Positions 62,310 to 64,000 of a DNA stretch of 64,000 bases are shown here, in pieces (the stretch's first letter is position 1; each line of letters opens with the position of its first letter). The stretch is from contig NZ_CP144164.1 in the NCBI RefSeq assembly GCF_037478005.1, forward strand, positions 3,658,001 to 3,722,000, in the 5' to 3' direction. This DNA comes from Alteromonas sp. M12 (GTDB taxonomy: Bacteria > Pseudomonadota > Gammaproteobacteria > Enterobacterales > Alteromonadaceae). A model generated the notes under the pieces. The model worked only from the letters and a program-made list of their open reading frames with translations. It was not told where the DNA came from and did no database searches. A program made the translations under genes and the position numbers.

Positions 62310-64000
62310 ATGAGTAATGTCGGTCAATTAGAACGAAAAACACAAAACCGCATTGTTAAGTTTTTTAAAGAACAACTTGATTATGACTACCTCGGCAATT
62401 GGGAATATCGTGAAGGCAACAGCAATATTGAAAAAGGCCTGTTGACCAAATGGCTTAAAGGCCGAGGGTTTTCTGACTCGCTGATTAACCGCACATTACG
62501 CCAACTCGATACTGCCGCAGCCCTTGGTGAAGGTAAAAAACTCTTTGATGCAAATAAAGATGTTTATCGCCTACTTCGCTATGGAGTAAAAGAAAAAGAA
62601 GGGGCTGGTGAACTAAACCAAACCGTTTGGCTGATTGACTGGAAAAACCCTGATAATAATGACTTTGCCATTGCAGAAGAAGTCACTGTAAACGGCGAGC
62701 TTAAAAAGCGCCCTGATATAGTGATCTACGTTAACGGTATTGCTTTAGGTGTTATTGAACTTAAGCGCTCAACCATATCTGTCAGTGAAGGTATTCGTCA
62801 AAATCTAGATAATCAAAAGAAAGCCTTCATCCGCAATTTTTTCACTACCATGCAGTTAGTCATGGCGGGTAACGACACGCAAGGCATTCGTTACGGAACC
62901 ATTGAAACATCAGAAAAATATTATTTAGAGTGGAAAGAGCCAGACCTTTCTGGAGGCTTGCCATCAGCCGATAAAAAAACAAATTCTTTATTAGATACCC
63001 ATATTACTCAGCTTTGTGACAAGAAAAGGTTTTTACAGCTTATTCATGACTTTATTGTGTTTGACGCAGGTGTTAAGAAAACCTGTCGTCACAACCAGTT
63101 TTTTGGAATCCAAGCAGCCAAGAGTCATATTAAATCAAAACAAAATGGCATCATTTGGCACACCCAAGGATCGGGAAAGAGCTTAACTATGGTGTGGTTG
63201 GCAAAGTGGATTAGAGAAAATATTACCGATTCTCGTGTTTTAATTGTCACGGACAGAACTGAATTAGATGAACAAATCGAAAAGGTGTTCTCTGGTGTTG
63301 ATGAAGACATATATCGAACAAAAAGTGGCGAAGACTTAGTTGCTACGTTGAATCAACCTAACCCTTGGTTGTTCTGCTCGCTAGTGCATAAATTTGGTCG
63401 AAATGGTGAAGCTCCTAGTGATGAAGAGGATGAGGAAGCTACTAAAGGTTACCTTGCTGCACTCACCCAAAATCTACCTAGCGACTTTATTGCTAAAGGT
63501 AACTTATTTGTGTTCGTGGACGAATGCCACAGAACCCAGTCGGGCAAACTCCACGAAGCAATGAACGCAATACTACCAGAAGCAATGTTCATTGGTTTTA
63601 CGGGCACCCCGTTGATGAAGAGGGACAAGAAGAAGTCGTTAGAGGTATTTGGCCCCTACATTCACACCTATAAGTTTGACGAAGCTGTTAGTGACGGTGT
63701 GGTACTTGATCTTCGTTATGAAGCAAGAGATATCGATCAACATTTAACGTCAGAGAAAAAAGTAGATCAATGGTTTGAAGCTAAAACAAAGGGGCTGTCA
63801 AACCTTGCTAAGATGCAACTCAAGCAGAAATGGGGCACGATGCAAAAGGTGCTTTCCAGTAAGTCTCGCTTAGAGCAAATCGTTAGCGATATATTGATGG
63901 ATATGGAGATCAAACCCGCGCTGATGTCTGGCAGAGGTAACGCCATGTTGGTATGTGCTAGCGTCCATCAAGCTTGTGTGGTTTATGAGTTATTTAATAA
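62310..64000 (+). CDS. hsdR: HsdR, type I restriction endonuclease subunit (3' truncated by window)
   Basis: The first 563 codons of hsdR; the gene continues beyond the window. The nuclease PD-(D/E)xK core is D136, E150 and K152 ('RPDIVIYVNGIALGVIELKR'). The translocase has Walker A G287-S-G-K-S291, motif II DECH in 'FVDECHRTQSG' and motif III 'FTGTP'. It pumps DNA and cuts at a distance after an HsdS-recognised unmethylated site. AAAGGAA supports the start. It completes the hsdM-hsdS-hsdR set but is separated from hsdS by about 8.8 kb of inserted defence genes. Confidence 0.93.
   Translation, partial: MSNVGQLERKTQNRIVKFFKEQLDYDYLGNWEYREGNSNIEKGLLTKWLKGRGFSDSLINRTLRQLDTAAALGEGKKLFDANKDVYRLLRYGVKEKEGAGELNQTVWLIDWKNPDNNDFAIAEEVTVNGELKKRPDIVIYVNGIALGVIELKRSTISVSEGIRQNLDNQKKAFIRNFFTTMQLVMAGNDTQGIRYGTIETSEKYYLEWKEPDLSGGLPSADKKTNSLLDTHITQLCDKKRFLQLIHDFIVFDAGVKKTCRHNQFFGIQAAKSHIKSKQNGIIWHTQGSGKSLTMVWLAKWIRENITDSRVLIVTDRTELDEQIEKVFSGVDEDIYRTKSGEDLVATLNQPNPWLFCSLVHKFGRNGEAPSDEEDEEATKGYLAALTQNLPSDFIAKGNLFVFVDECHRTQSGKLHEAMNAILPEAMFIGFTGTPLMKRDKKKSLEVFGPYIHTYKFDEAVSDGVVLDLRYEARDIDQHLTSEKKVDQWFEAKTKGLSNLAKMQLKQKWGTMQKVLSSKSRLEQIVSDILMDMEIKPALMSGRGNAMLVCASVHQACVVYELFN

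Noticed and set aside
1..64000. tRNA, rRNA, riboswitch, or integrase genes
   Set aside because: None could be recognised on either strand by eye; a covariance-model scan would be decisive.

Overview
The window looks like a chromosomal segment of a marine gammaproteobacterium of the Alteromonadales (Paraglaciecola/Glaciecola/Alteromonas-like). This rests on the AT-rich composition, the E. coli-like NorR, Hmp, SecDF and RhlE proteins, a PEP-CTERM secreted protein with a 'PAPASVLLL' anchor, and dense intergenic REP elements with a cognate RAYT transposase. The genus is inferred. No rRNA, tRNA or CRISPR array was found.

Layout. (1) 1-4061: a plus-strand catabolic operon: two tandem cyclase-family hydrolases (the first cut by the window edge), a cupin, an SDR oxidoreductase, a 3-hydroxyacyl-CoA dehydrogenase and a crotonase resembling the beta-diketone hydrolase 6-oxocamphor hydrolase. 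It ends at a strong terminator. (2) 4199-8646: a nitric-oxide detoxification locus, norR divergent from a small membrane protein, nnrS and hmp, with candidate NorR and sigma-54 sites between. (3) 8841-15441: an SRPBCC-like protein with a fatty-acid/sterol hydroxylase, a PEP-CTERM protein, a DUF1439 lipoprotein, a secreted orphan and a secD-secF pair. (4) 15.5-34.7 kb: ordinary chromosomal genes (ureohydrolase, RAYT, U32 peptidase, GST, DesK/DesR-type two-component operon, RhlE helicase, topoisomerase IB, cytochrome b, propeller-GGDEF protein, adenosine deaminase family) whose intergenic gaps are packed with one REP/REPIN family, core GACACCCAT. (5) 35.0-39.5 kb: an M64-like metalloprotease lipoprotein with a small secreted partner, an intact and a decayed serine hydrolase, and a second REP-like family with RAYT debris.

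(6) 39.6-64.0 kb: accessory DNA without family-1 REPs, dominated by anti-phage functions. A trio of unknown genes (one perhaps a beta-pore-forming protein) is followed by a minus-strand type II CBASS operon: small basic protein, YdjM-like protein, CD-NTase, Cap2, Cap3, HNH-SAVED nuclease and a GNAT-like protein. A divergent WYL regulator of the CapW type faces it across two perfect palindromes. Next comes a type I restriction-modification operon, hsdM-hsdS-...-hsdR, in which eight kilobases of other genes sit between hsdS and hsdR: a RES-domain protein, a DUF429-like protein whose C-terminus is a copy of the HsdS tail, a pair of DUF262 (GmrSD-like) proteins, and two DarT-like ADP-ribosyltransferases with a DarG antitoxin. 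Most junctions overlap or are under 45 bp, so the array reads as one long defence transcription unit; hsdR runs off the window.

How the parts fit together: RAYT is the probable driver of the REP/REPIN scatter in the older chromosome. CBASS, type I RM, GmrSD-like proteins and DarTG would give layered phage defence, with CapW keeping CBASS silent until infection. The most unusual items are the hsdS-tail repeats bracketing the RES/DUF429 cassette, the doubled DarT, and the extra genes at both ends of the CBASS operon.
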